Below are positions 15,608-22,419 of a stretch of DNA of 22,419 nt, piece after piece. The translations under genes were made by a program, and so were the position numbers. Positions within the stretch are counted from its first letter, which is position 1, and every line of letters starts with the position of its first letter. This DNA comes from an uncultured bacterium (lineage in GTDB: Bacteria; Bacteroidota; Bacteroidia; Bacteroidales; Bacteroidaceae): contig CAJMQT010000021.1 of the NCBI GenBank assembly GCA_905215655.1, forward strand, positions 1-22,419. The letters run 5' to 3'. The notes beneath the pieces are model-generated. The model was not told the origin of the DNA. It was given only the letters and a program-made list of their open reading frames with translations, and did not search any database.

Positions 15608-15638
15608 CAAAAATACTAATAATCAATCATATAGCAAA
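15608..15638 (-). promoter_or_regulatory. Promoter of the DUF4143 ATPase gene
   Basis: Minus strand: -7 TATTTTTG (15608-15615), 19 bp, -33 TTTG (15635-15638). This is a full consensus match; leader of about 20 bases. The first 23-bp repeat begins 11 bp upstream of the -33 element. Confidence 0.75.
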
Positions 15639-15648
15639 ATAAAAACTA

Positions 15649-15763
15649 ACTTTTGTGGTGTTTTAGTACGCACTTTTGTGGCATTTTAGTACGAACTTTT
15701 GCGGTATTTTGTTGCTAACTTTTGCGGTATTTCGGTACGCACTTCTGCGGTGCAGTTACAAGT
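15649..15763. repeat. 23-bp tandem repeats upstream of the DUF4143 gene promoter
   Basis: Units 15649-15671, 15672-15694, 15695-15717, 15718-15740 and a diverged 15741-15763. The conserved part is ACTTTTGYGGYRTTTT followed by a more variable TAC-containing tail. Units are contiguous, without spacers. The block sits directly behind the -33 element of the divergently read ATPase gene, and 102 bp before the -33 element of priA. The remaining 15764-15864 shows nothing I can name. Confidence 0.9.
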
Positions 15764-15864
15764 AGGATTTCCTGTTCGGGAACGATGAGTCATTAGTCCA
15801 CGGCGCATTGTTTGCCCCCGTAAGCGTGGCTGTCGGGCTGATTTGATTTTTCATTTAACAGTTG

Positions 15865-15896
15865 TTTGTTCTTTCCATTATTATTCCTTATTTTTG
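15865..15896 (+). promoter_or_regulatory. Promoter of priA
   Basis: -33 TTTG (15865-15868), 20 bp, -7 TATTTTTG (15889-15896). The predicted transcription start (about 15901-15904) lies right at the ATG at 15905, so the mRNA would have almost no leader. This argues against the in-frame ATG at 15866. Confidence 0.75.
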
Positions 15897-15904
15897 CAAG
15901 ACAA

Positions 15905-18175
15905 ATGATTTACGTCGACATTATACTTCCTTTGCCGCTCGAAGGCATGTTCACATACTCCGTCAGCCCCGACATGGAAAGCAGGGCGCTTGCGGGGCGG
16001 CGTGTAATCGTGCCCTTCGGCAGGAGCAAGATTTACGTCGGAGTGATTGTCCGCAGGCATAACGACAAGCCGGAGTTTGCCGTAAAAAGCATAAAGGCGG
16101 TGCTCGATGCTGACAGGATAGTGACCGAGCGGCAGATAAAGTTGTGGCTATGGATAGCCGAATATTACATGGCGCCCGTCGGCGAGGTGTTCAACGCGGC
16201 TCTGCCGGCAGGATTGAAGGCTGACGGAGGTTACTCGCCGAAGACCGAGACGTGCGTCACGCTGGCGCCGGCATACCGCAACAGAGAGGCGCTGAACGCG
16301 GCGTTAGGCATGCTGAGGCGCTCGCCGGGGCGACTGAAAGCGTTCGAGTGTTACCTCGCCATGGCTCACCTTGTCACGCCCGACGGCACGCCATGCGCCG
16401 GACAGCCGACGGAGGTGACGCGCGAAGAGCTGCTTAACGAGGCGAAATGCACCGTGGCGACATTCCGCAACCTTGTGGTGGGCAAGTTTCTGAATACCTA
16501 CGAGCGCGAGGTTGGCAGACTGAACCACGGCGGCGAGGCGCATCCCGAACGGATAAAGCGGCTCAGCGCCGAGCAGCAGGAGGCTTACAACAACATCGTC
16601 TTCGGGTTTCTGAAAAAGAAAGTGGTGCTGTTTCAGGGCGTCACTTCGAGCGGAAAGACGGAGATTTACATTCATCTGATACAGCAGGCGCTGGAGCGTA
16701 AGCAGCAGGTGCTTTACCTCTTGCCCGAGATTGCGCTGACAGTACAGATATGCCAACGGCTCCGGGAGATATTCGGCAACCGTCTCGGCATTTATCATTC
16801 AAAATATTCCGACGCCGAACGGGTGGAGATATGGCGCAAACAACTGTCCGACTCACCTTACGACGTGATACTCGGTGCACGCTCGGCGGTGTTCCTGCCG
16901 TTCACCAACCTCGGTCTTGTCATCATCGACGAGGAGCACGAGACATCGTTCAAACAGCAGGACCCGGCGCCTCGTTACCACGCCCGCAGCACGGCGATAG
17001 TGCTCGCCCGCATGACAGGGGCGAAGACGCTGCTCGGCTCGGCGACGCCGTCGGTGGAGAGTCTGTATAACGCCAAGACGGGGAAATACGGATATGTAAG
17101 GCTGGACAAGCGCTTTAACGACATGCAGATGCCGGAGATACGGGTGGTGGATATAAAGGACCTGCAACGCCGCAGGATGATGAACGGACCGTTCTCACCC
17201 GAGCTTGTCAATGCCATAAGGCAGGCACTAACGGACGGCAAACAGGCTATCTTGTTCCAAAACCGCCGCGGATTTGCACCGATGATAGAGTGCCGGGAGT
17301 GCGGCTGGGTGCCTCATTGCGATAAATGCGACGTCTCGCTGACCTACCATAAAAGCCTCGGACAGCTTACCTGCCACTATTGCGGCACAACATACACCGT
17401 GCCCGCCGTCTGTCCTTGCTGCGAGGGGCACGACCTGAGAGGACGGGGCTACGGCACGGAGAAGATTGAAGACAAGATAACGGAAGTGTTTCCAAGCGCC
17501 CGCGTGGCGCGGATGGATCTCGACACGACGCGCACACGCAACGCCTACGAACGCATAATAGCCGACTTCTCGACACACAAGACCGACATTCTGATAGGCA
17601 CACAGATGGTAAGCAAGGGGCTCGACTTCGACAATGTGGGCGTGGTGGGCATACTCAACGCCGACAGCATGCTCAACTATCCCGACTTCCGTGCCTACGA
17701 GCACGCCTTCATGATGATGTCGCAGGTGGCGGGACGAGCGGGAAGAAAAGGCAGCCGCGGACTTGTGATACTGCAAACGAAGAGTCCTGAGCTGCCCGTG
17801 ATATCGCAGGTGGTAAGCAACGACGGCGCCACATTCTTCAACGACCAGATTGAAGAGCGGCGTCTCTTCCGCTATCCACCCTTCTGTCACCTCGTCTACG
17901 TTTACATAAAGCACCGCGACGACGCCGTGACCGAGGCGGCATCAATAACGCTCGGCAACATTCTTCACGGCTGGTTCGGCGACCGCATCCTTGGTCCTGA
18001 CAAACCGTCGATAGGTCGCATAAAGTCGCTTAACATCCGGAAGATTGTCGTAAAGCTCGAGAACGGCATTGACCTTGCCAAGGCGCGGCTTTATCTTCGC
18101 AAGGCGCAAACCGCCGTAATGCAGGCTCCCGGCTTCAAAACGGTACAGATTTACTTTGACGTCGACCCGGGATAA
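15905..18175 (+). CDS. priA: Primosomal protein N' (replication restart helicase PriA)
   Basis: 756 residues from the chosen ATG. PriA recognises stalled or repaired replication forks and reloads the replicative helicase. Domains: N-terminal 3'-DNA-binding domain starting IYVDIILPLPLEGMFTYSV, winged-helix region, SF2 helicase with Walker A GVTSSGKTE (245-253) and Walker B DEEH (342-345), a zinc module with eight cysteines (C463, C466, C472, C475, C490, C493, C503, C506) between the helicase lobes, and motif VI QVAGRAGR (607-614). The open frame extends 13 codons further upstream (MFFPLLFLIFARQ), but that extension lies inside the promoter and does not fit the family, so I start at 15905. Followed by a terminator nested in an inverted repeat. 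Confidence 0.96.
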   Translation: MIYVDIILPLPLEGMFTYSVSPDMESRALAGRRVIVPFGRSKIYVGVIVRRHNDKPEFAVKSIKAVLDADRIVTERQIKLWLWIAEYYMAPVGEVFNAALPAGLKADGGYSPKTETCVTLAPAYRNREALNAALGMLRRSPGRLKAFECYLAMAHLVTPDGTPCAGQPTEVTREELLNEAKCTVATFRNLVVGKFLNTYEREVGRLNHGGEAHPERIKRLSAEQQEAYNNIVFGFLKKKVVLFQGVTSSGKTEIYIHLIQQALERKQQVLYLLPEIALTVQICQRLREIFGNRLGIYHSKYSDAERVEIWRKQLSDSPYDVILGARSAVFLPFTNLGLVIIDEEHETSFKQQDPAPRYHARSTAIVLARMTGAKTLLGSATPSVESLYNAKTGKYGYVRLDKRFNDMQMPEIRVVDIKDLQRRRMMNGPFSPELVNAIRQALTDGKQAILFQNRRGFAPMIECRECGWVPHCDKCDVSLTYHKSLGQLTCHYCGTTYTVPAVCPCCEGHDLRGRGYGTEKIEDKITEVFPSARVARMDLDTTRTRNAYERIIADFSTHKTDILIGTQMVSKGLDFDNVGVVGILNADSMLNYPDFRAYEHAFMMMSQVAGRAGRKGSRGLVILQTKSPELPVISQVVSNDGATFFNDQIEERRLFRYPPFCHLVYVYIKHRDDAVTEAASITLGNILHGWFGDRILGPDKPSIGRIKSLNIRKIVVKLENGIDLAKARLYLRKAQTAVMQAPGFKTVQIYFDVDPG

Positions 18176-18185
18176 GAAAAGGAGC

Positions 18186-18340
18186 AGCCCCTCCCTGACC
18201 CTCCCGAGGGAGGGAATACAGATATGCTTTAATTACTTATTAATAAATAAACAACGAATGCCTTGCTGCTATATCGCAACAAGGCATTTTTTATTCCCTC
18301 CCTCGGGAGGGTTAGGGAGGGGCTTTTGAGAGGGGCTGCT
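18186..18340. repeat. C/G-rich inverted repeat flanking a terminator
   Basis: Arms 18186-18215 and 18295-18324 are inverted repeats of 30 bp (29 pairing), rich in CCCTCC/GGGAGG. Each arm is itself partly palindromic (CCCTCCCGAGGGAGGG type). A further GAGGGGCTGCT (18330-18340) again matches the left end. The spacer holds the priA terminator. Similar C-rich palindromes are common between genes in Bacteroidota (recollection). Confidence 0.8.
18257..18294 (+). terminator. Terminator of priA
   Basis: AATGCCTTG (18257-18265) pairs with CAAGGCATT (18280-18288), with inner TTGC/GCAA as an alternative pairing, followed by TTTTTATT. Confidence 0.85.
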
Positions 18341-18360
18341 GTTTCTCTCTTTCTCTTTTC

Positions 18361-19842
18361 TTAGAACTTCAAATCCACTCCCAAGCCTAACACGCGGTTG
18401 GTTCTGGTGAACGAGTCGCTGACACGCGGCTCGACAGAGGTTACACGGTCGTAATCGGTATAATTGGTCTGGAAGTAAGCAAGGTTGATGTTGACCTTCT
18501 CAGACACTCTGTAACCGAAACCGAAGCCGAAGGTGTAAGAATTTACTACGAACGACATATCGTTCATGTAATCGTCGGTGAGCTGATATCTCGTGAATTG
18601 CAAACCGCCGCTTATCTGCAAACGTTTGTTCACATCCCACTCCGCGCCGCAAAGATACTCGTTCGTTCCGCCGTCAAGAAGTTTTTCGGAATGCTTATAC
18701 CAGTGTGCGTCTTTATCGAAGAAGTGGTGATAGCCGGCGCTGACACGTACCGTAGGACTGACGCTCCATTGGGCACCGAGGGTAAGCAGGGCGGGCGTGT
18801 CTTCCTCAACCGACGAGCCGTCACGGAACTTATTTACCGCATCAATAACGCTTGCCTCCTTCACCGTCGACTTGTTCTCCATCCTCATACGCGTCTTGAA
18901 CTCGTATTTGGCGGCAAAGTTGAAGTTGCCCGTCTTGTAATCGACACCGATCACGGGAGCGATACCCCAGCCGGTCTGGTCTGACATCAGGTTGACACCG
19001 TTCTTGTAAGGCTCGAGCTGCGCTATGCTCGCCTGCGTTGCTTGCAGCATTGCGAGCTTTTGTACCAGTTCGACGGGAGCCGGCAGACCCATCGCCTCAT
19101 ACTGCGCGATGCCTGCCTGTACCTGACTGATGCCGTTGTCGAGGGTCGTATTTGTGTTGTCAACGAACTTGTCGAAGGGAACAAAGCCGTTTGTCGTGTT
19201 CACCTGGATGTTGTCCAGCTTAGCCTTATACGACGCCGAGCCGTACAGAAGGCGAGCACCGCCGTACACCGACCAGTGGTCGTTAATCTTATATGCCGCT
19301 CCGACTTGGAAACCATAGTAGTATTGGCGTCCCTGCATGTAGCCGTCGACATCATAACCGGTCACGCCGAGAGGAGACAGCTGCGACGCTATGCCACCGA
19401 CAACGCTCTCAAACGAGCCGAGACCGTTAGGAAACTCACACTTGCCACCGCCTCCGGTGATGGCAAAATTAAACTGAAAGCTCCACTTGCCGGTGTTATA
19501 CGCCGCCTGAATAGACGGAATAATCGGCGCGTCGGCGTCGCCCTTGAACACTTTTGTGTCGTTTCCGTTATTTTTCTTGCCAAGCGCAAAGAATGGATTT
19601 GTCGATGTTATGGTACGTGTCTGATGTGCATTCTGAATGTTGAACGAAATGTGAAAACCGCTATCCAGGAAAACAACGCCGGCAGGGTTGGTGTAAACTG
19701 CGTCGATGGCGATAGCCGCATCGCGTGCCGGATTACGCAAAAAATGAATGTTCTGATTGGTGTTTGTGAGGATGCCTCCCGCTCCCGCGGTCATGGCTGT
19801 TGCCAAGGCAAGACCAAGGCAAAAAGATTTTAACTTGTTCAT
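18361..19842 (-). CDS. FadL/OmpP1/TodX family outer-membrane transporter
   Basis: 493 residues from the chosen start. A signal peptide MNKLKSFCLGLALATAMTAGA is followed by GGILTNTNQNIHFLRNPARDA and the family motif YTNPAGVVF; the rest is alternating beta-strand sequence of an outer-membrane barrel ending in GLGVDLKF with the terminal Phe expected by the Bam machinery. FadL-type proteins let hydrophobic molecules such as fatty acids or aromatics cross the outer membrane; the substrate here is unknown. The open frame extends to an ATG at 19875 (MQTIFCKYFLK), but the -7 box overlaps that codon and it would precede a signal peptide, so I choose 19842. Single gene with its own promoter; converges with priA. 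Confidence 0.9.
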   Translation of the reverse strand: MNKLKSFCLGLALATAMTAGAGGILTNTNQNIHFLRNPARDAAIAIDAVYTNPAGVVFLDSGFHISFNIQNAHQTRTITSTNPFFALGKKNNGNDTKVFKGDADAPIIPSIQAAYNTGKWSFQFNFAITGGGGKCEFPNGLGSFESVVGGIASQLSPLGVTGYDVDGYMQGRQYYYGFQVGAAYKINDHWSVYGGARLLYGSASYKAKLDNIQVNTTNGFVPFDKFVDNTNTTLDNGISQVQAGIAQYEAMGLPAPVELVQKLAMLQATQASIAQLEPYKNGVNLMSDQTGWGIAPVIGVDYKTGNFNFAAKYEFKTRMRMENKSTVKEASVIDAVNKFRDGSSVEEDTPALLTLGAQWSVSPTVRVSAGYHHFFDKDAHWYKHSEKLLDGGTNEYLCGAEWDVNKRLQISGGLQFTRYQLTDDYMNDMSFVVNSYTFGFGFGYRVSEKVNINLAYFQTNYTDYDRVTSVEPRVSDSFTRTNRVLGLGVDLKF

Positions 19843-19872
19843 CTTTAAAAAATATTTGCAAAAAATTGTCTG

Positions 19873-19906
19873 CAAAGTTAGATGTATTGTTCAAAATATC
19901 CACAAA
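19873..19906 (-). promoter_or_regulatory. Promoter of the FadL-type gene
   Basis: Minus strand: -7 TAACTTTG (19873-19880), 22 bp, -33 TTTG (19903-19906). Transcription would begin near 19866, downstream of the alternative ATG at 19875, which supports the start at 19842. Confidence 0.6.
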
Positions 19907-20062
19907 TTAATCATTTCTTTAAGGCTTATTAACAATAAGTCAAGCTCTTATTGCACATTATCGGCATTATGTGCAGGTTTCTTTTGCCGTTTTATCCGTC
20001 AGCGTGAATTAAGAGAGAAAGCGATGTAATGAAACAAATATCTTACTTTTACGCATCAAAAG

Positions 20063-20093
20063 TTTGTTTTTTCAATGTTTTATCCTATTTTTG
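20063..20093 (+). promoter_or_regulatory. Promoter of the small unknown gene
   Basis: -33 TTTG (20063-20066), 19 bp, -7 TATTTTTG (20086-20093); a full consensus match giving a leader of about 10-14 bases before the GTG at 20111. Confidence 0.75.
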
Positions 20094-20110
20094 CAACTTA
20101 GGCAACAGCC

Positions 20111-20413
20111 GTGACAAGCCAACAATTCAGAAACACATTTGCCCGCAACGCCGGCATCGAAGTCGGCGGTGACAGCAAGAAATCCTTTGCACGCGTTGAA
20201 AAGGCAATCGACTTCCTCACGCCGTATCTGGGCAAGGACGTGAGCGAATGGCCTTACAAACAAATAAGCGAATGGGACGAGAAGCAGCAGGCTCTCTGTC
20301 TTGACCTTTACCGCGCGTATCTCTTGGACAACAGGCGCAAAGACTATCTCAACCTGTTCCGCAAGCATATAAAGAAAGACGAAAAGGCGCGGTTCAATCT
20401 CATTTATTTCTAA
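20111..20413 (+). CDS. Small conserved-looking protein of unknown function, GTG start
   Basis: 100 residues; I do not recognise the family. The protein is charged and probably helical (SKKSFARVEKAIDFL, SEWDEKQQALCLDLYRAYLL, RRKDYLNLFRKHIKKDEKARF), without signal peptide or membrane segment, so it is likely a cytosolic helical bundle. An in-frame TAG at 20099-20101 and the lack of any Met codon inside the frame leave GTG at 20111 as the only reasonable start. A consensus promoter directly in front and the absence of any overlapping better frame support a real gene. It is divergent from the FadL-type gene; its 3' end runs into a hairpin repeat. No function can be inferred from neighbours. Confidence 0.7.
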   Translation: MTSQQFRNTFARNAGIEVGGDSKKSFARVEKAIDFLTPYLGKDVSEWPYKQISEWDEKQQALCLDLYRAYLLDNRRKDYLNLFRKHIKKDEKARFNLIYF

Positions 20414-20420
20414 GTATTTT

Positions 20421-20532
20421 AGAAGTTCAGGAGTAAAGACAAATGCAGAAGTGGGAATTTAAGGAGAACAGAAGTACACTCCTAAAAAAGCTTTTGTCTG
20501 TACTCCTGTACTCCTTCACTTCTACACTCCTG
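20421..20532. repeat. Hairpin repeat element, third and diverged copy
   Basis: Left arm 20421-20440 (AGAAGTTCAGGAGTAAAGAC) is an inverted match to the start of the right arm (from 20496, GTCTGTACTCCTGTACTCC), which continues as octamers TGTACTCC, TTCACTTC, TACACTCC. The loop (20441-20495) differs from copies 1 and 2. The right arm overlaps the last codons and stop codon of the VapE-like gene. It may act as a terminator for both converging genes (inference). Confidence 0.75.
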
Positions 20533-21838
20533 AAAAGTCCTTCATCTTAACCCTATATCCGTTGCGACACCTTGTATGAACCCGCTCGCCCAGCGCAGGT
20601 AACAACCTGCTGAAAGAATTACATGTGGAGCCGCGCATAGCCGCAGGATTATGTTTCTTCATTATGGCGAATATTTCGGCAGAAGACATTATGCGTGCCG
20701 ACGGGTCATCCGCGTCAGCAAAACGGAAACACTCGTTGAACACTTCCTCCTCTGGAACTGTACGATAAAAAGCCTTGTTAGTCTCACTTGTCGCCGCCTC
20801 CTCACGCTTGCTCAGCCAATAACGCCTGCCGTGCAAAATCTCATGTTTCAGTTGGGCATAAAGTTTGTCATGGTCAACAGGCGTGACACAGTCTATCGGA
20901 TGTCTGAGTTCTACGCAGATAAACCGACGGCTGCCCGACTTATCTACAAGCAGGTCGCGGCGGTTGCTCGTGCCAATGAACGAGGCGATACGCATCAGAG
21001 GCTCGCAGCTGCGCTTATACGCCTTGCGGATATTAAGGCTTGCCATTTGCATTATGTTCTTTAACAAAGGAAGTCTTCCCGGCGGCAACTTGTCAAACTC
21101 GTCAAGATTTATCAGCCCGAAAGCCGCCAACTTCTGTTCTGCCGCCGACGGCGTGTTAAGATCAAAGCTGTCAGTATAAAAACGACTCAGACTTTTGGGC
21201 ATGAGCATACGGCAGAAAGTAGACTTGCCCCACCCCTGTGCCGTGCTCACCAATATCGGGGCAACGCTGTTGGCACGATTTTCCTTGTTATATCCAAGCC
21301 ATTGTGCCGTCAGTCCGAGCATCCAACGGTGAAAACAAATGACCCATGTCTTATCCGACGACACTCGTTTGGCAAGAGGCGTAACGCGATCTACGCCGTC
21401 CCACTCCGGCAGGCTGTCGAAGTACAACTTGAACGGATGATATTCTGTCACCAAATCCGACTCGACAAAACGCTTTACGTCTCTGTCCCAACACTTCAAG
21501 CCCTCGTCCATCGCCGCAATGCTTATGCCGTTAAGAAGTCTGGTGTCAGCAGGGCGAAATGACGTATAGCCCACGACCTTACCATTATCATCCTTCAAAA
21601 TTACGGCACATTCTGTCTGTTCCGTCAGCTGATTGTAGCGAAACAAATACCTATCTGTCAGAAACTTATGCAACATCTGCATCTCCGTCGGCTTGTTGTC
21701 TCCACCGACATTATCCGCACTCCTGCCGTTTTTCTTGTACTCATTCACGGCAGGCACATTACTCACACTCGCCGCAGCGCTCCCGACGACCTTGGCGTCA
21801 ATACCATTCTGCGGTTTGATTTCAATTAAAATACTCAT
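20522..21838 (-). CDS. VapE-like protein with DUF3874 C-terminal region (SF3-helicase-like ATPase)
   Basis: 438 residues. After a low-complexity N-terminus (1-50), the centre resembles the VapE family of phage- and island-type primase-helicases: DSLPEWDGVDRVTPLAKRV (141-159), Walker A STAQGWGKSTF (198-208), Walker B LINLDEFDK (242-250), SFIGTSNRRDLL (286-297) and a probable arginine finger SGSRRF (301-306). The last ~100 residues resemble DUF3874. VapE-type proteins are common in Bacteroidales mobile elements, often beside a primase, a small DUF4248 gene and an HU gene; none of these is here, nor is an integrase. The N-terminal primase domain of longer relatives is missing. The last residues SGV and the stop codon lie in a repeat arm. 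Confidence 0.82.
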   Translation of the reverse strand: MSILIEIKPQNGIDAKVVGSAAASVSNVPAVNEYKKNGRSADNVGGDNKPTEMQMLHKFLTDRYLFRYNQLTEQTECAVILKDDNGKVVGYTSFRPADTRLLNGISIAAMDEGLKCWDRDVKRFVESDLVTEYHPFKLYFDSLPEWDGVDRVTPLAKRVSSDKTWVICFHRWMLGLTAQWLGYNKENRANSVAPILVSTAQGWGKSTFCRMLMPKSLSRFYTDSFDLNTPSAAEQKLAAFGLINLDEFDKLPPGRLPLLKNIMQMASLNIRKAYKRSCEPLMRIASFIGTSNRRDLLVDKSGSRRFICVELRHPIDCVTPVDHDKLYAQLKHEILHGRRYWLSKREEAATSETNKAFYRTVPEEEVFNECFRFADADDPSARIMSSAEIFAIMKKHNPAAMRGSTCNSFSRLLPALGERVHTRCRNGYRVKMKDFSGV

Positions 21839-21863
21839 ATTTGTTATCCTTTAAAAACTCCCG

Positions 21864-21871
21864 CAAAGATA
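21864..21871 (-). promoter_or_regulatory. -7 box of the VapE-like gene promoter
   Basis: TATCTTTG on the minus strand, 26-33 bases before the ATG; fits TAnnTTTG. No TTTG at the expected -33 distance. Confidence 0.45.
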
Positions 21872-22036
21872 ACACAAACGAAAACAGAATGTACACAGCA
21901 ACGCTGTAGTTTGCACGTACATATTTGTAACAGACTAAATGTCAATTGATTACAAGACTATATTATTTCCCTAAACAATCATGTCCGGCAAAAACTCACG
22001 TCTTTGCCTATCGGTCAATCCTTAATCGCTAATAAT

Positions 22037-22085
22037 TTTCAAATTTTCAACCTTTCAATTTTTCAATTTTTCAATCTTTCAATTT
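22037..22085. repeat. Short tandem repeats of the type TTTCAATTT
   Basis: About six imperfect 8-9 bp units (TTTTCAAA, TTTTCAACC, TTTCAATTT, TTCAATTT, TTCAATC, TTTCAATTT). They directly precede the second copy of the dispersed repeat, at the position where copy 1 is preceded by heptamer repeats. The stretch 21872-22036 before it shows nothing I can name. Confidence 0.7.
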
Positions 22086-22088
22086 GTA

Positions 22089-22318
22089 TATAACCGATTA
22101 TAGTTTACCCAAACCATGTTTCACCGTAACGAGCTGTCTACATGCACTTTACCGTGAAGGATGAAAAACACCATACACAAACGCGCGCACGGCGAAAGTA
22201 TCATCTTCCACCGTATCTCGCTGTCTTACAATTACTTACACGCCCGTAAAAGTGTGAAACACGATTTAGAAAAATATTTTTTGGAGTTAAGAAGTTCCGG
22301 CAAAATATCTCTTTGCCT
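22089..22318. repeat. Dispersed ~230-bp intergenic repeat, copy 2
   Basis: Same orientation as 1749-1980. After a one-base gap near 22285 the similarity continues (AGTTAAG ... AAAATATC ... TTGCC) up to the stop codon of the next gene. The first 70 bp are nearly identical to copy 1; the middle (22181-22210) is the most diverged. The frame MKNTIHK... seen in both copies is treated as non-coding. Confidence 0.85.
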
Positions 22319-22319
22319 T

Positions 22320-22419
22320 TTAACCTGCATTATTCATAGGATTCCGTAGCGAGAAGTCCAAATGGTAGTACATCAGCGAAAGCACAGCGATGACGATGCA
22401 GAATGTAGTAAATCCTACT
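22320..22419 (-). CDS. C-terminal end of an unidentified membrane protein, 5' part outside window
   Basis: On the minus strand the last 32 codons before TAA at 22320-22322 read VGFTTFCIVIAVLSLMYYHL followed by DFSLRNPMNNAG. The first half is a clear membrane-spanning segment and the end is polar, as at the C-terminus of an integral membrane protein. I do not recognise the family from so short a piece. The stop codon abuts the end of the dispersed repeat. Confidence 0.5.
   Translation of the reverse strand, partial: VGFTTFCIVIAVLSLMYYHLDFSLRNPMNNAG

Noticed and set aside
19843..19875. Longer N-terminus for the FadL-type protein (MQTIFCKYFLK)
   Set aside because: The -7 box overlaps the upstream ATG and the extension would sit in front of a normal signal peptide.

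Overview
The window looks like chromosomal DNA of a Bacteroidota species, most probably a Prevotellaceae member (Prevotella in the broad sense). The evidence is the protein families (DUF2795 protein, two-domain-plus-M24 aminopeptidase P, FadL/OmpP1 porin, VapE/DUF3874 protein, DUF4143 ATPase), promoters of the Bacteroidota type (TTTG, 19-22 bp, TAnnTTTG) in front of most genes, and the near absence of Shine-Dalgarno sites. The genus is an inference; no rRNA or tRNA gene is present to fix it.

Layout. 1-1438 (minus): 3' part-missing DUF2795 gene, then a methyltransferase-like gene and a PduO-type cobalamin adenosyltransferase in one operon. 1487-2277: about 790 bp without a gene, packed with repeats (two copies of a hairpin element in opposite orientation, one copy of a ~230-bp dispersed repeat, one 22-bp tandem array). 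2278-4335 (minus): PgpH-like c-di-AMP phosphodiesterase, divergent from gltX (4445-5968, plus), followed by the Kdo transferase gene waaA (6097-7314, plus). A 25-bp perfect hairpin separates waaA from a convergent gamma-carbonic-anhydrase-like gene (7388-7894, minus).

7980-10782 (minus) is an AT-rich restriction-modification cassette: a TdeIII-like endonuclease followed after one base by a 666-residue protein that joins a beta-class and an alpha-class (Dam-like) DNA methyltransferase. It sits between housekeeping genes and looks acquired. Next are mdh (10996-11988, minus) and a divergent Xaa-Pro aminopeptidase (12143-13936, plus), then a terminator and a second 22-bp tandem array.

14291-15583 (minus) encodes an AAA ATPase with a DUF4143 domain. 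Directly upstream of its promoter lie about five contiguous 23-bp repeats that look like an operator. priA (15905-18175, plus) is divergent from it. A FadL-type outer-membrane transporter (18361-19842, minus) and a small GTG-started gene of unknown function (20111-20413, plus) follow. The right end holds a VapE/DUF3874-type SF3-like ATPase (20522-21838, minus), the second copy of the dispersed repeat, and the C-terminal end of a membrane protein gene running off the window.

Most genes are core metabolism, translation, replication restart or envelope genes. The accessory interest lies in the restriction-modification fusion, the repeat-controlled DUF4143 ATPase, the orphan VapE-like gene, and at least four different families of intergenic repeats, several of which abut or overlap gene ends.
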